DNA of 64,000 nucleotides, from contig JANQRP010000038.1 of NCBI GenBank assembly GCA_028284495.1, forward strand, positions 1 to 64,000, written 5' to 3'. The notes under the pieces are model-generated. The model made no database searches and was not told the origin of the DNA. It was given only the letters and a program-made list of their open reading frames with translations. Numbering within the stretch: position 1 is the first letter of the stretch; every line of letters begins with the position of its first letter. Of this stretch, positions 1 through 8,786 are shown one piece after another. This DNA is from Longimicrobiales bacterium (GTDB lineage: Bacteria; Gemmatimonadota; Gemmatimonadetes; Longimicrobiales; Gaopeijiaceae). Both the position numbers and the translations under genes were made by a program.

Positions 1-1031
1 GCCTCGAGGACCCGCCAGGCGCCGGCCTCCGACACCGTCACGTAGTCGTCGTCCGGGCGCTCGACGCTCCGCCGCGCGGAGGTGACGACGCTGATCGCGA
101 GGCGCATCCTCACGAGCACGGGAACGGCCGCGAGCTCCTCGTCCGAGACCCGTGGCGGGGCCCCGACCGTCGGATCCCCGCCCATCCGCGCCACGCCCGC
201 GTCCCACGCCTCGAGCCATCCCGCCGCCACGAGCGCCACGGTCTCGACGGGGTCGATCGTCCGCATCGCGGCGTAGGCGGCGGCGACCGCGGGTTCCACC
301 ACGCGTGCGGTCCGGAGCATGTCGCCGAAGTCGATCAGGCCCACCGGACCCCGTGCCCACGCGTCGGCGTCCACGACGAGGTTGTGGTCGTTCGCGTCGC
401 CGTGGACCACGGTGCGCGGCAGGCGCTCCGCGTGGGCAGGTACGGATCGCTCCCACGACTCGACGACGCGTGCCAGTATCCGCCGCCGGCTCGGCTCGGA
501 CACGACACCGATCTCGTCGGCCACCCACCCGCCGTCCGCCGGATCCCATCGATGAGACCGATCCGCTGCGGGGTGGTCGAAGTCCGAGAGGGCCGCGTCG
601 AGGCGACCCGTGAACTCGCCGATCCAGCGCGCGAACCGATCGGTGGCCAGCGAGGGAGCGAGCCGCGCGGGCACGACGGAGGCGAGGGTCGGACCCTCGA
701 CCCAGGCGAGCCGGTGCACGACGCGGTCCCGAACCGTCACCATCCGGTCCCCCGCCGCCGTCGGCACTCCGCGGGGGACGCGCATGCGCGCATCCGACCG
801 GGGCGCGAGGTGCGCGAGCGCGGCGTGCTGAAGGTCGACCTCGGCAGGATCGGTCCCGGACTGCGCGAACTTGAGGATCGACCGCGTCCCGTCCGGCGCG
901 TGGACACGGAAGTTCACGTCGGCCTCGCCCGGGAGACGCGTCAGGTCCCCGTGGTCACGCCAGACCTCTCTCAGGACGTCTCGCGCGTCGTCGGGGCCCG
1001 GACTCCACGCCTCGGACGGTCGGGAGTTCAC
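1..1031 (-). CDS. APH-type phosphotransferase, partial (C-terminus beyond window)
   Basis: This is an aminoglycoside/choline-kinase-like phosphotransferase. Reading the reverse strand gives an N-terminal LPGEADVNFRV nucleotide-binding region, then the catalytic loop HGDANDHN (around base 410) and a metal-binding IDFGDM (around base 335). HGDANDHN is typical of the hydroxylysine-kinase-like family and of kinase domains fused to class III aminotransferases; the C-terminal part lies outside the window, so a fusion cannot be excluded. The start is a GTG at 1031 that overlaps the TGA of the TAXI receptor gene (GTGA), behind a G-rich stretch. Translational coupling suggests it may act on the compound imported by the neighbouring TRAP transporter, but the substrate is unknown. 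Confidence 0.8.
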   Translation of the reverse strand, partial: MNSRPSEAWSPGPDDARDVLREVWRDHGDLTRLPGEADVNFRVHAPDGTRSILKFAQSGTDPAEVDLQHAALAHLAPRSDARMRVPRGVPTAAGDRMVTVRDRVVHRLAWVEGPTLASVVPARLAPSLATDRFARWIGEFTGRLDAALSDFDHPAADRSHRWDPADGGWVADEIGVVSEPSRRRILARVVESWERSVPAHAERLPRTVVHGDANDHNLVVDADAWARGPVGLIDFGDMLRTARVVEPAVAAAYAAMRTIDPVETVALVAAGWLEAWDAGVARMGGDPTVGAPPRVSDEELAAVPVLVRMRLAISVVTSARRSVERPDDDYVTVSEAGAWRVLE

Positions 1032-1969
1032 CCCCCCGGCGCGAACCCTTCCGCCGCCGGATGCAGCGGAATCGGCGCGCGGGCCAGCCGGGTCAGGTCG
1101 ATCTGCCGCGCCATCTCGTGGACCTGCGCCAGCCCGTCCCGGTCGGCCCGGAGGATCGTGAGGAGATGCTCGACCACATGCGCGCCGAGGTCCGCGCGCG
1201 CCACGATCCAGTTGTTCATCGCGACCGTCTCGACGGCGGCGTCGACGCCCGGGTAGGCGCCGCCCGGGATCGAGCCGGTGTCGTAATAGGGATGCGACTC
1301 CAGCAGCGCGTCTCGCCCCTCGCCGGCCAGCGGGAGAAGCGCGACGCCCCCGGCGGTGGTCGCCTCCAGGACGGCCGCCGCGGGGAACCCGACGGAGAGG
1401 ATCGCGGCGTCCAGCGCCCCGTCGCGGAGTGCGGCGGCCGACTCGCTGAACGACAGGTACTGGACGGACACGTCGTCGTACGTCAGCCCGTGCGCCTCGA
1501 GGATCTGCCGCGCCGTCTGCTCGGTGCCGCTGCCCGCCGACCCGACGCTCACCCGCCGACCCGCGAAGTCGGCTACGGTCTCGATCCCGCTTCCGCCGGC
1601 AACGAGCACGTGCACCACGTTCGGGTAGAGGGGCGCCACCACACGCAGGTCCGCCGCGGGCTGGGCCCCGTCGAGCCCGCCGTGGTAGGCCTCGTAGGCG
1701 CTGATCGCCAGCGTGAACCCGAGATCGATCTGGCCCGCCACCACGCGGTTCACGTTCTCCACGGACCCGCCGGTGACCTCCGCGGTGTAGCGGCCCGTCG
1801 AGTCCGCCGCCGAGAGGCGGGAGGCGAGGGCACCGCCGAGGGGGTAGTAGATCCCGCCCGTTCCACCCGTGCCGATCGAGTGGAAGACGGGCGCGGACTC
1901 GCCGCCGGCGCAGGCGGACAGAACGAGAAGGAGGGCCGACGGAGCGACGACGGAGCTGCGTAAGCGCAT
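1028..1969 (-). CDS. TAXI-type TRAP transporter solute receptor (lipoprotein)
   Basis: A 313-residue extracytoplasmic solute-binding protein of the TAXI family. The signal peptide ends in the lipobox LSAC with Cys20, so it should be a lipoprotein. The mature part opens with the family hallmark GTGGTGGIYYPLGGALA and later has GSAGSGTEQTARQILEAHG. The ATG at 1969 gives a clean signal peptide; a longer upstream reading runs into the permease gene and is not needed. It lies 22 bp after the fused permease and overlaps the phosphotransferase start by four bases, so the three genes look like one operon for a sodium-coupled carboxylate or amino-acid importer. The ligand cannot be told from sequence. 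Confidence 0.92.
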   Translation of the reverse strand: MRLRSSVVAPSALLLVLSACAGGESAPVFHSIGTGGTGGIYYPLGGALASRLSAADSTGRYTAEVTGGSVENVNRVVAGQIDLGFTLAISAYEAYHGGLDGAQPAADLRVVAPLYPNVVHVLVAGGSGIETVADFAGRRVSVGSAGSGTEQTARQILEAHGLTYDDVSVQYLSFSESAAALRDGALDAAILSVGFPAAAVLEATTAGGVALLPLAGEGRDALLESHPYYDTGSIPGGAYPGVDAAVETVAMNNWIVARADLGAHVVEHLLTILRADRDGLAQVHEMARQIDLTRLARAPIPLHPAAEGFAPGG

Positions 1970-1991
1970 GGAAACGAGGTTCGGAGGGAGT

Positions 1992-3872
1992 TCAGCCGCC
2001 GACGGCGGACGCCGGCTCGGCGCGCGTGTCTCCGCGCCGCGCTGCCCACAGTAGCGCCACGAGCCCCGCGCCGCCCGTCCAGATGCCCGGAAACACGAGG
2101 GCCACCGCCGCAGCGGCGAGCAACGCACGATCGACCGGACCGAGCGGCCCCCGGAGCCATCCGACCACCGCGGCGGCCAGCGCGACCACACCGGCGAGGC
2201 CGGTGAGAATCGCAACGGCGATGGTGGCGGCCGAGCCGATCAGCAGCAGCCCCGGGCCGTACACGAACGCGAACGGTACCAGAAAGCCGGCCGCGGCGAG
2301 CCCCATGCCGGTGACCGCAGTGCGCATGGGCGGACTCCCCGCGATGCCGGCGGCGGCGAAGGCCGCTAGGCTTACGGGTGGGGTCACGTTGGACAGCGCA
2401 CCGAAGTAGAAGATGAAGAGGTGGGCGGCCAGCAGCGGCACGCCCAGCTCCACCAGCGCGGGCGCCCCGAGCGCGGCCAGCACGACGTAGGCCGCGGTGG
2501 TCGGCAGCCCCATCCCCAGCACGATCGACCCGAGCGCGGTGAGCAGGAGCGCCGGGAAGAGGTTTCCACCGGCCAGCGTGATGATGAGCTCGCTCATGCG
2601 CAGGCCGATGCCGGTCAGCGAGGCGACGCCGACCACGATTCCCGCCGCGGCGCACGCGGCCGCCACCTGGACCGTACCCCGCCCCGCCGCGAGCACCGCG
2701 TCCTCGAAGTCCGTCCGGCTCGGCCGGGTCGATGCCCGCAGGAAGGTCACCGCCGCCGCGGACACGACGCCCCAGAACGCCGCGCGCATCGGCGACCGTC
2801 CCATCGCGAGGTACACGACGATCACCGCCAGCGGGAGCAGCAGGTGGATCCGCGAGGCGACCTCCTCCCTCGTTCCGGGATCCACCGGCTCGATCCCCAT
2901 CCGACCCGCCCGCAGGTGGATGGCCACCAGCAGCGCCGAATAGTACAGAAGCGCGGGCACCACGGCCGCCACGGCCACCCGGACGTACGGGATGTTGGTC
3001 CAGGTCGCGAGGATGAAGGCCCCCGCACCCATGACGGGCGGCATCAGCTGGCCGCCCGTGGACGAAGCGGCCTCGACAGCGCCGGCCCATCGCGGCGTGA
3101 AGCCGGCGCGCTTCATCAGGGGGATCGTGAACGCACCCGTCGTGACCGTGTTCGCGACGGCGCTTCCGGAGAGCGACCCCATTAGACCCGACGCGACGGC
3201 CGCGGTTTTCGCGGGCCCGCCCCGGGTCCGCCCCGCGATCCGGTTGGCGAGCGCGATGAACAGCGCCCCGCCACCCGCCACGTCGAGCACCGCGCCGAAG
3301 AGGATGAAGAGGTAGACGAAATCCGCCGAGACCCCGAGCGGGACGCCCCAGATGCCCTCGGTCGACAGGTAGAGCTGCTCGAGCAGTCGCACCGGGCCGT
3401 AGCCGCGATGCGCGAGGAGCCCCGGCAGTCGCGGCCCCAGGAACGCGTAGGCGATCGCCCCGACGCAGATGACCACCAGGCCCCACCCGACGGTGCGGCG
3501 GGTCAGCTCCAGCACCACCACGAGCGTCACCGCGCCCCAGGTGAGGTCCCACGCGGTGGGCGATCCCGTGCGTTGCACGAGCGTCTCGTGCCCGAGCACG
3601 AGGTGCATCGCCGCACCGGCCATCAGCACGAGCAGCAGCCACGACACCGCGGCCTGCGCCCATCCGGGCCGGACCCGGTGGGGTGGGCGGACGTCGCCAT
3701 CCTCGGAGGCCTCCGACTGAACGGCCTTCGCGCCGAGGAACCCGATACCCGCCATCAGCGCGAGGTGCACCGGGCGCTGAACGAGCGCGGTGAAGGGCGC
3801 GACGCCGGCCGACCAGAGGTGGAACGCGGCCGCGGCGGCGGAGAGGGCGAGAACGAGGTGGCGGGATCCCAT
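1992..3872 (-). CDS. TRAP transporter fused permease subunit (TAXI type)
   Basis: A 626-residue polytopic inner-membrane protein combining the small (DctQ-like) and large (DctM-like) TRAP subunits in one chain, as is usual for TAXI systems. About the first 170 residues hold the Q-like helices. The rest has the M-like helical repeats, with glycine-rich segments such as GLMGSLSGSAVANTVTTG and GLPTTAAYVVLAALGAPALV characteristic of the family. The ATG at 3872 opens directly into a first membrane helix. It is the first gene of the minus-strand operon with the receptor and phosphotransferase and is divergent from the creatininase-like gene; the 207-bp gap should hold both promoters, though none is convincing by eye. 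Confidence 0.93.
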   Translation of the reverse strand: MGSRHLVLALSAAAAAFHLWSAGVAPFTALVQRPVHLALMAGIGFLGAKAVQSEASEDGDVRPPHRVRPGWAQAAVSWLLLVLMAGAAMHLVLGHETLVQRTGSPTAWDLTWGAVTLVVVLELTRRTVGWGLVVICVGAIAYAFLGPRLPGLLAHRGYGPVRLLEQLYLSTEGIWGVPLGVSADFVYLFILFGAVLDVAGGGALFIALANRIAGRTRGGPAKTAAVASGLMGSLSGSAVANTVTTGAFTIPLMKRAGFTPRWAGAVEAASSTGGQLMPPVMGAGAFILATWTNIPYVRVAVAAVVPALLYYSALLVAIHLRAGRMGIEPVDPGTREEVASRIHLLLPLAVIVVYLAMGRSPMRAAFWGVVSAAAVTFLRASTRPSRTDFEDAVLAAGRGTVQVAAACAAAGIVVGVASLTGIGLRMSELIITLAGGNLFPALLLTALGSIVLGMGLPTTAAYVVLAALGAPALVELGVPLLAAHLFIFYFGALSNVTPPVSLAAFAAAGIAGSPPMRTAVTGMGLAAAGFLVPFAFVYGPGLLLIGSAATIAVAILTGLAGVVALAAAVVGWLRGPLGPVDRALLAAAAVALVFPGIWTGGAGLVALLWAARRGDTRAEPASAVGG

Positions 3873-4079
3873 GAGGGGCCGACGTTAAGCGCGGCAGCGG
3901 GGGTGCGCGAGCCGTGGTCGAAGTTCGTTGCCCTCAACGCTCGCGCCGCCGTACGTTTCCGTGAAGCGATGCAAGAAACGATCGTGGGGTCGGCCCGGGA
4001 GGTCCGGGGTCCCGGGTTCGTCCATCGCCGAAGACGGCTCCGGTCGGGGTCGTCGACCACCACAACGCGGGGAGAGGTG

Positions 4080-4931
4080 ATGCGGGTCTCCGAAGGAATC
4101 GCGGCGACGTTCGCCGCGGCGGCGCTTCTCGCGACCGCCCTGTCTTCGCCGGTGTCTGCGCAGGAGCTCGACGCGCCCCGACCCATCGACGCGCTGAACT
4201 CCGTCTGGATCGAGGAGCTCACCTGGATGGAGGTCCGCGACGAACTCGCCGCCGGCAAGACCACCGCCATCATCTCGACCGGCGGAGTGGAGCCCAACGG
4301 CCCCTACGTCGCGACCGGCAAGCACAACTACGTGCTCATGTCGGCCTGCGACCTCCTGGCCCGCGAGCTCGGCGACGCGCTCTGCGCGCCGATCGTGAAG
4401 CTCGTTCCGGAGGGCAACATCGATCCACCGTCGGGCCACATGCGCTACCCGGGCACGATCTCGGTCCGCCAGCAGACCTTCGAGGCGATTCTCGAGGACG
4501 TCGGCCGATCGCTCGCCGCGCACGGCTTCACGGACATCGTCTACATCGGCGACTCCGGCGGGAACGCCCGCGGGATGAGCAACGTGGCGACGAAGCTCAC
4601 CGAGGAGTGGACCGCCGCGGGCCGTGACACCCGCGCCCACCACGTCGGCGAGTTCTACAACTACTCCGAGATCGAGCGGTACATGGAGGAGGACCTCGGC
4701 TACGAGCAGCCGATCGACGAGGGGCTCCACGACAACCTCTACATCACGTCGATCATGATGGTCACCGACCCGACGGTGGTGCGCTACGACCAGCGTGTCG
4801 CGGCCGGGAAGGCGACGATCAACGGAGCCAGCATCGAGCCGAAGGAAGAGATCATCGAGCTGGGTCGGAAGCTCCTGCAGTACCGCATCGACCTGACCAT
4901 CGAGGCGATCCGGGAGGCGCGCGGACGATGA
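4080..4931 (+). CDS. Secreted creatininase-family protein with altered metal motifs
   Basis: A 283-residue protein of the creatininase amidohydrolase fold. The ATG at 4080 follows GGGGAGAGGTG and gives a signal peptide ending near SSPVSAQ; the frame is open upstream but without start signals. Classical members chelate metals through Glu-x-His-Gly and a Gly-His-Gly-Gly-Asn motif. Here the first reads EPNGPYVATGKHN (Glu kept, His replaced by Asn) and the second GDSGGN (His replaced by Asp). The fold seems certain, but a standard creatininase activity is doubtful. Its TGA overlaps the ATG of the DUF1592 gene (ATGA), making it the first gene of a four-gene exported module. Confidence 0.8.
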   Translation: MRVSEGIAATFAAAALLATALSSPVSAQELDAPRPIDALNSVWIEELTWMEVRDELAAGKTTAIISTGGVEPNGPYVATGKHNYVLMSACDLLARELGDALCAPIVKLVPEGNIDPPSGHMRYPGTISVRQQTFEAILEDVGRSLAAHGFTDIVYIGDSGGNARGMSNVATKLTEEWTAAGRDTRAHHVGEFYNYSEIERYMEEDLGYEQPIDEGLHDNLYITSIMMVTDPTVVRYDQRVAAGKATINGASIEPKEEIIELGRKLLQYRIDLTIEAIREARGR

Positions 4932-7399
4932 GGCTGCTGGCGGCTCCGGCGATCGCCGCCGCCGTCGGGGTGACGGCGGTGCTCGGCACGCTGAATCCGA
5001 GCGCGTCCGCGACCACCGGGCACGGACTCGATGTACCCATGACCCTCGCCGACCCCGGCGCGCTGCTTCACGCGACCGCGCTCCGACTCGAGCGCGCCGG
5101 CCTCAACGACGTGGTCGACCGCTACTGCGCCGGGTGCCACAGCGACGTGCGGCTCTCCGGCAATCTGAGTCTCGAGGGCTTCGACGTCGCGGATGCGGTC
5201 GAGCGGGCGGAAACGTCGGAGAAGATGATCCGGAAGCTCCGCGCCGGGATGATGCCGCCTCCGGGCCGTCGCCGCCCCCAGGGCGACTCGCTGACGGCGC
5301 TCGCGGCCTATCTGGAGGCGTCGCTGGACGCCGCCGCGTACGCGAACCCCGACCCCGGCTATCGTTCGTTCCAGCGGCTGAATCGTGCCGAGTACGAGGC
5401 GGCCGTGCGTGACCTGCTCTCGCTCGACGTCGACGCCGGCGACTGGCTCCCGCTCGACACGAAGTCGGCCGGGTTCGACAACATCGCCGACGTGCAGATG
5501 CTCTCGGCGACGACGCTGTCCACGTACCTGAACGCGGCCGCCGATGTGGCCCGCCTGGCCGTCGGCGACCCGGAGGCCTCCGCGCTCACGCACACCTACA
5601 CGAGTTCGAGCTACGCCACCCAGTGGGACCGGATGGAAGGCGCGCCACGCGGCACCCGCGGTGGCGTGTCCGTGGTGCACACCTTCCCGGCCGACGGCAT
5701 GTACACCTTCCGCATGACGTTCTATCACACGACCACGGGCGGGTATTCGGGGCGTGTGGCGCGCGGCGAGGAGATCGACATCTCGATCGACGGCGAGCAG
5801 GTGGCGCTCATGGCGGTCGACCGCTTCATGGCCACGTCGGACCCCAAGGGCGTGATGATGGAGTCGGACCCGGTGTTCGTGAGAGCCGGGCCGCACCGCG
5901 TCGCGGCTGCGTTCCTTCGGCAGAGTGAAGGCCCCGTCGAGGACCTCCTCTCGCGCCACGAGTGGTCGATCAACGATCGGCAGATCGGGGTCAGCGGGTT
6001 CGGCATCACCCAGCTCGGGCACATGAAGGATCTGGTCATCGTCGGGCCCGAGAACCCCGTCGGCGTTTCCGAGACGCCCTCCCGCGCCCGCATCTTCAGC
6101 TGTCACCCGGATCGTGGAGCCGAGCCGTCGACCTGCGCGCGCGCGATCGTGGAGCGACTGGCTCCCGCCGCGTACCGCCGCTCCGTCACCGACTCGGAGG
6201 TCGACGAGCTCGTCGAGTTCTACCGTCAGGGCGAAGAGGAAGCCGGCTTCGAGTTCGGGGTGCGCACCGCGCTCCAGGCGATCCTTGCGAGCCCGGACTT
6301 CATCTTCCGGTTCGAGGAGCCGGAGGGCGAGGTGGGGCCGGGCGACACGTACGCGCTGGACGACTTCGATCTCGCGACCCGCCTGTCGTTCTTCCTCTGG
6401 GGCGGCCCACCCGACGCGGAGCTGCTCGCGGTCGCCGAAGAGGGTCGCCTCGCCGACGATGCGGTCCTTTCCGCGCAGGTCGACCGCATGCTGGCCGACC
6501 CCCGGTCGGAGGCGCTCGCCACGCGCTTCGCGGCCCAGTGGCTGCGGCTCGACGACCTGGCCAAGGTGCACCCGGACCGGCTGCTCTTCCCCGACTATCA
6601 CGAGCAGCTCGCCGACGCGATGCGGAGGGAGACGGAGCTGTTCTTCGACGCGCTCGTCCGCGAGGACCGCAGCTTCTTCGAGCTCTTCACAGCCGACTGG
6701 ACGTTCATCAACGAGCGACTCGCGGTGCACTACGGCATTCCGGGCGTGGTCGGGGACGACTTCCGTCGCGTGACGTACCCGGAGGCGCATCGGCGTGGCG
6801 TCCTCGGGCACGGCAGCGTGCTGACGCTCACCTCGCACGCCAACCGCACGTCGCCAGTGCTCCGCGGGAAGTGGGTTATGGAGGTGCTGATGGGCACGCC
6901 GCCGCCACCGCCGCCGCCCAACGTGCCGGAACTCGAGGAGTCGGGCACCGTCGAGGAGGGTCGCCCGCTGACGACGCGTGAGCAGATGGAGCTCCACCGC
7001 GAGAACCCGAGCTGCAACGCCTGCCATCAGTTCATCGACCCGATCGGACTGGCACTCGACAACTACGACGTGACCGGACGCTGGCGGATCAAGGAGCACG
7101 GGCAGCCGCTGGATACGCGTGGCGAGCTGTACGACGGGACTCCGGTGACGAGCCCCGACGACCTGAGGGGTGCGCTTCTCACCCGCCCGATCCCGCTGGT
7201 CCGGGGTTTCACCGAGAACCTCATGGCATACGCGATCGGGCGCCGCATGGAAGCGGCCGATCAGCCGTGGGTTCGTGCGGTCGCGGAGCGCGCGGCCGCC
7301 GAGGACTACCGCATGAATTCGTTCATCAGGGGAGTGGTCGAGAGCCCCGCCTTCCGGATGCAGCGCGTGCCGGATGCGAACGCCACCGGAGGAGACTGA
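4928..7399 (+). CDS. CxxCH-containing DUF1587/1592/1588/1585 protein
   Basis: An 823-residue exported protein of the planctomycete-type cytochrome/DUF1592 family, of unknown function. After a short signal sequence comes YCAGCH at residues 66-71, a c-type heme or heme-like site, with the MMPPPGRRRP stretch typical of these domains. Then RLNRAEYEAAVRDLL (DUF1587), a carbohydrate-binding-like beta domain (about 215-340), and the DUF1595, DUF1592, DUF1588 and DUF1585 segments, including NPSCNACHQFIDPIGLALDNYD near residue 700, a second CxxCH. It overlaps the preceding stop by four bases and shares TGATG with the next gene, so it is translationally coupled on both sides. Families of this type usually pair with a DUF1552 protein. 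Confidence 0.88.
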   Translation: MRLLAAPAIAAAVGVTAVLGTLNPSASATTGHGLDVPMTLADPGALLHATALRLERAGLNDVVDRYCAGCHSDVRLSGNLSLEGFDVADAVERAETSEKMIRKLRAGMMPPPGRRRPQGDSLTALAAYLEASLDAAAYANPDPGYRSFQRLNRAEYEAAVRDLLSLDVDAGDWLPLDTKSAGFDNIADVQMLSATTLSTYLNAAADVARLAVGDPEASALTHTYTSSSYATQWDRMEGAPRGTRGGVSVVHTFPADGMYTFRMTFYHTTTGGYSGRVARGEEIDISIDGEQVALMAVDRFMATSDPKGVMMESDPVFVRAGPHRVAAAFLRQSEGPVEDLLSRHEWSINDRQIGVSGFGITQLGHMKDLVIVGPENPVGVSETPSRARIFSCHPDRGAEPSTCARAIVERLAPAAYRRSVTDSEVDELVEFYRQGEEEAGFEFGVRTALQAILASPDFIFRFEEPEGEVGPGDTYALDDFDLATRLSFFLWGGPPDAELLAVAEEGRLADDAVLSAQVDRMLADPRSEALATRFAAQWLRLDDLAKVHPDRLLFPDYHEQLADAMRRETELFFDALVREDRSFFELFTADWTFINERLAVHYGIPGVVGDDFRRVTYPEAHRRGVLGHGSVLTLTSHANRTSPVLRGKWVMEVLMGTPPPPPPPNVPELEESGTVEEGRPLTTREQMELHRENPSCNACHQFIDPIGLALDNYDVTGRWRIKEHGQPLDTRGELYDGTPVTSPDDLRGALLTRPIPLVRGFTENLMAYAIGRRMEAADQPWVRAVAERAAAEDYRMNSFIRGVVESPAFRMQRVPDANATGGD

Positions 7400-8784
7400 T
7401 GCACCTGCTCGGAAGCCACATCCCCCGACGCACGTTCCTCCGCGGCATGGGTGCCGCGGTCGCACTCCCCTTCCTCGACGCCATGCGTCCGGCAGGTGCT
7501 CTCGCGGCGCTGACGGGCACGTCCCGTGAGGCGGACCCGACGCGGCTGGTCGCGATCGAGATGGTGCACGGTGCTGCCGGCGCCAACGAGCTCGGCGCCT
7601 CGCTCAACCTCTGGTCGCCGGCCGCCACCGGGCGTACGTACGAGTTCGGCGCGAGCGCCCTGCGCGCGCTGGAGCCGTACCGCGACCGGCTCAACATCTA
7701 CTCGAACACCGACGTGCGGATGGCCGAGGCGATGTCGCCCGAGGAGATCGGCGGCGACCACTTCCGCTCGAGTGCCGTCTTCCTGACGCAGTCGCATCCC
7801 AAGCAGACCGAGGGCTCCGACGTGAAGGTCGGCCCCTCGCTCGACCAGCTCTATGCCCAGCGCTTCGGCCAGGACACCCCGATTCCCTCGATGCAGCTCT
7901 GCATCGAGAACATCGACCAGTCCGGCGGCTGCGCGTACGGCTACACCTGCGTCTACACGGACTCGATTTCCTGGGCCGCGGAGGACGAGCCCCTCCCGGT
8001 CATCCGTGATCCGAGGGTCGCCTTCGAGCAGCTCTTCGGGGCGGGATCGACGGCGGAGGAGCGCGCACGGCGACTGGCGACGGACCGCTCGATCCTCGAC
8101 TGGATCACCGGCCGCGTCTCGACGCTTTCGCGCGAACTCGGGCCGACGGACCGCCAGCGGCTGGACCGCTACCTCGAGAACGTCCGCGAGGTGGAGCGGC
8201 GAATCCAGCGCATCGAGGCCTACAACACGAGCGGCGCCGAGCGCGAGCTGCCCGGGGCTCCGGCCGGCGTGCCGGATTCCTTCCGCGAGCACGTGGAGCT
8301 GATGTTCGACCTGCAGGCGCTCGCCTTCCAGTCGGACATGACCCGCGTGTTCTCCTTCAAGATGGGCCGCGACTCCTCGGCCCGCGTCTTCCCGGAGAGC
8401 GGGTCGGACCGTCCGTTCCACCCGGCATCGCACCACGGTGGGCGCGAGTCGTCCGTGCTCGAGTTCAACAAGATCAACACCTACCACGTGAGCATGCTCC
8501 CGTACTTCCTCGAGAAGCTCGAGGAGATCAGCGAGGGGGACGAAACGCTTCTCGACAAGACGATGCTCATCTACGGCTCGCCGATGGGCGATTCGAACCT
8601 GCACAACCACAAGCGCTGCCCACTGATCGTGCTCGGTGGAGCGAACGGATCCCTCGATACGGGGCATCATCACACGTACGACGACGGCACGCCGATGGCG
8701 AACGTGATGCTCTCGCTCATGCACGCGCTCGGGATGGACGACATGCAGTCGTTCGGAGACTCGTCCGGCGCGGCGTCGATCTGA
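7399..8784 (+). CDS. DUF1552 protein with Tat-like signal
   Basis: A 461-residue protein of the DUF1552 family, of unknown biochemical function. The N-terminus has RRTFLRGMGAAVALPFLDAM, a twin-arginine-like signal, implying export as a folded and perhaps metal-containing protein. The core shows motifs common in this family and in the related DUF1501/sulfatase-like proteins, such as GGDHFRSSAVFLT, DKTMLIYGSPMGDSNLHNH and VLGGANG, with His and Asp clusters that could bind metal. The ATG shares its A with the TGA of the DUF1592 gene. The DUF1592-DUF1552 pair recurs in several phyla, but a role in polymer degradation or redox chemistry remains inference. Confidence 0.87.
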   Translation: MHLLGSHIPRRTFLRGMGAAVALPFLDAMRPAGALAALTGTSREADPTRLVAIEMVHGAAGANELGASLNLWSPAATGRTYEFGASALRALEPYRDRLNIYSNTDVRMAEAMSPEEIGGDHFRSSAVFLTQSHPKQTEGSDVKVGPSLDQLYAQRFGQDTPIPSMQLCIENIDQSGGCAYGYTCVYTDSISWAAEDEPLPVIRDPRVAFEQLFGAGSTAEERARRLATDRSILDWITGRVSTLSRELGPTDRQRLDRYLENVREVERRIQRIEAYNTSGAERELPGAPAGVPDSFREHVELMFDLQALAFQSDMTRVFSFKMGRDSSARVFPESGSDRPFHPASHHGGRESSVLEFNKINTYHVSMLPYFLEKLEEISEGDETLLDKTMLIYGSPMGDSNLHNHKRCPLIVLGGANGSLDTGHHHTYDDGTPMANVMLSLMHALGMDDMQSFGDSSGAASI

Positions 8785-8786
8785 CC

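Noticed and set aside
384..1256. Long plus-strand open frame over the phosphotransferase
   Set aside because: It is the antisense shadow of the minus-strand gene, which has clear catalytic motifs.
4784..7465. 893-codon minus-strand frame opposite the DUF1592 gene
   Set aside because: High GC keeps antisense frames open; it has no domain, and the plus strand has a coupled gene with heme motifs.
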